This document shows, in pieces, positions 14,688 to 15,424 of a stretch of DNA of 15,424 nt. Position 1 is the stretch's first letter. Each line of letters starts with the position of its first letter. This DNA is from JAQGMO01 sp050954505 (GTDB taxonomy: Bacteria; Pseudomonadota; Gammaproteobacteria; Burkholderiales; Burkholderiaceae_D): positions 1 to 15,424 of the forward strand of contig JBPBPY010000387.1 in the NCBI GenBank assembly GCA_050954505.1, read 5' to 3'. The notes under the pieces are model-generated. The model did no database searches and was not told the origin of the DNA. It was given only the letters and a program-made list of their open reading frames with translations. Position numbers and translations under genes: made by a program.

Positions 14688-15424
14688 CATGCGGCCTTGC
14701 CAGTTTGTGGATGCTCGGCCTTGAGCAAGTCCTCGATTTTCACCGGCAAATCGCGCACCCGCACACCGGTGGCGTGATAGACCGCTGCCGTGGTGGCTGC
14801 GGCAAAGCCGGCCAGGCCAATTTCACCGATGCCGCGGGCCCCCAGTTCATCGAGCGCCAGGTCGGGATAGTCGAGAAACACCACGTCGATGTCGGGTGCA
14901 TCGGCATTGGTGGTCATGACATAGTCAGCCAGGTTGTTGTTGACCGGTTTGCCGCTGCGCTGGTCGTAATGGGTTTCCTCGAACAGCGCCATGCCGATCC
15001 CCATCACCACGGCGCCTTCAATCTGGTTGCGCCCGGTGCGTGGATTGATGATGCGGCCGCCATCGATGACCGTGACCACGCGCGAGACGCGCAGCCGGGC
15101 AATCGCCGGTTCCCACAGCACTTCGACGAAGTGGGCGCCATAGGAATGCAGCGACAGCTTCTTGGCATTTTCATCTTCGCTGCTCGCGCCTGCCTTGCCC
15201 TGGCCATCGATCTGGTTGATCTTTGCCACATGCATGATGTCGGCAAACGGCACACCCGCCTCCGGTGCCTGGTCCTTGCGGTGCACGCGTCCGGCCGACA
15301 AGGTCAGGCTGTCCGGTTTGCTGCCCTTGAACGGCGACTCTTCATGTTCGCTGGCCACCTTGAGCAGGTTTTTCACCGCTTCCCTGACCGCTTGCGACAC
15401 TGCCGGCACCATTGACGCCGTGGC
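14687..15424 (-). CDS. Xanthine dehydrogenase/aldehyde oxidase family molybdopterin-binding subunit, C-terminal part (PaoC-like)
   Basis: Large molybdenum-cofactor subunit of a xanthine oxidase-family hydroxylase, open at the right edge of the window; about 245 C-terminal residues are present. It includes SYGAHFVEVLWEPAIARLRV, the VIDGGRIINPRTGRNQIEGA block, MGIGMALFEETHYD, and the GARGIGEIG motif whose Glu is the catalytic base in this family. The end VRDLPVKIEDLL is typical. The composition and three-subunit style (separate molybdopterin subunit) most resemble E. coli PaoC (YagR), the catalytic subunit of a periplasmic aldehyde oxidoreductase that works with a 2Fe-2S subunit (PaoA) and a FAD subunit (PaoB). 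Those partners and any maturation factor would lie outside the window, upstream of this gene. The true substrate cannot be decided from this part. Confidence 0.9.
   Translation of the reverse strand, partial: ATASMVPAVSQAVREAVKNLLKVASEHEESPFKGSKPDSLTLSAGRVHRKDQAPEAGVPFADIMHVAKINQIDGQGKAGASSEDENAKKLSLHSYGAHFVEVLWEPAIARLRVSRVVTVIDGGRIINPRTGRNQIEGAVVMGIGMALFEETHYDQRSGKPVNNNLADYVMTTNADAPDIDVVFLDYPDLALDELGARGIGEIGLAGFAAATTAAVYHATGVRVRDLPVKIEDLLKAEHPQTGKAA

Noticed and set aside
14324..15415. 363-codon plus-strand open frame across the right end
   Set aside because: It is antisense to the PaoC-like gene and the nucleotidyltransferase remnant and has no recognisable domain.

Overview
The window reads as chromosomal DNA of a GC-rich betaproteobacterium, most likely Burkholderiales and possibly Oxalobacteraceae. 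The clues are a Burkholderiales-type trimeric porin, a fused aminodeoxychorismate synthase/lyase, a homodimeric (AceE-type) 2-oxo acid dehydrogenase E1, a PaoC-like molybdenum hydroxylase subunit and the general codon bias. This placement is inference; there is no rRNA or tRNA gene here. Several long reading frames lie antisense to real genes, as expected for such GC-rich codon use, and were rejected.

Layout, left to right. (1) 1-3805 (+): the 3' part of a very large protein of unknown function, open at the window's left edge, with an apparent one-base frameshift near 3421. (2) 4304-5503 (+): an outer-membrane porin, preceded by about 500 bp of non-coding DNA. It is followed by a degenerate tandem array of about ten 13-bp units (5525-5653), a terminator-like hairpin and more non-coding DNA. 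(3) 6100-7392 (+): an amidase-signature enzyme closely resembling plant AMI1 indole-3-acetamide hydrolases. (4) 7578-8854 (+): trpS (tryptophanyl-tRNA synthetase), preceded by what looks like a complete ribosome-mediated transcription attenuator. Its parts are an extended -10 promoter, a 26-codon leader peptide with tandem Trp codons, mutually exclusive pause, antiterminator and terminator hairpins, and a U-tract. (5) 8842-10914 (-): pabB-pabC fusion, convergent with trpS and overlapping it by 13 bp. Two hexanucleotide repeats are built into its coding sequence. (6) 11235-13916 (-): a homodimeric pyruvate-dehydrogenase-type E1 with no E2 or E3 gene beside it. (7) 14067-14606 (-): a nucleotidyltransferase-like gene cut off just before its catalytic aspartates. 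(8) 14687-15424 (-): the C-terminal part of a PaoC-like molybdopterin-binding subunit, open at the right edge.

The most interesting element is the trpS leader. The sequence supports a circuit in which shortage of charged tRNA-Trp stalls a ribosome at tandem Trp codons and switches on the gene that charges tRNA-Trp. The predicted start point coincides with the leader AUG, so the leader may be translated from a leaderless transcript. The neighbourhood has a loose tryptophan/chorismate theme (AMI1-like amidase, trpS, chorismate-consuming PabBC), but the genes do not form one operon.
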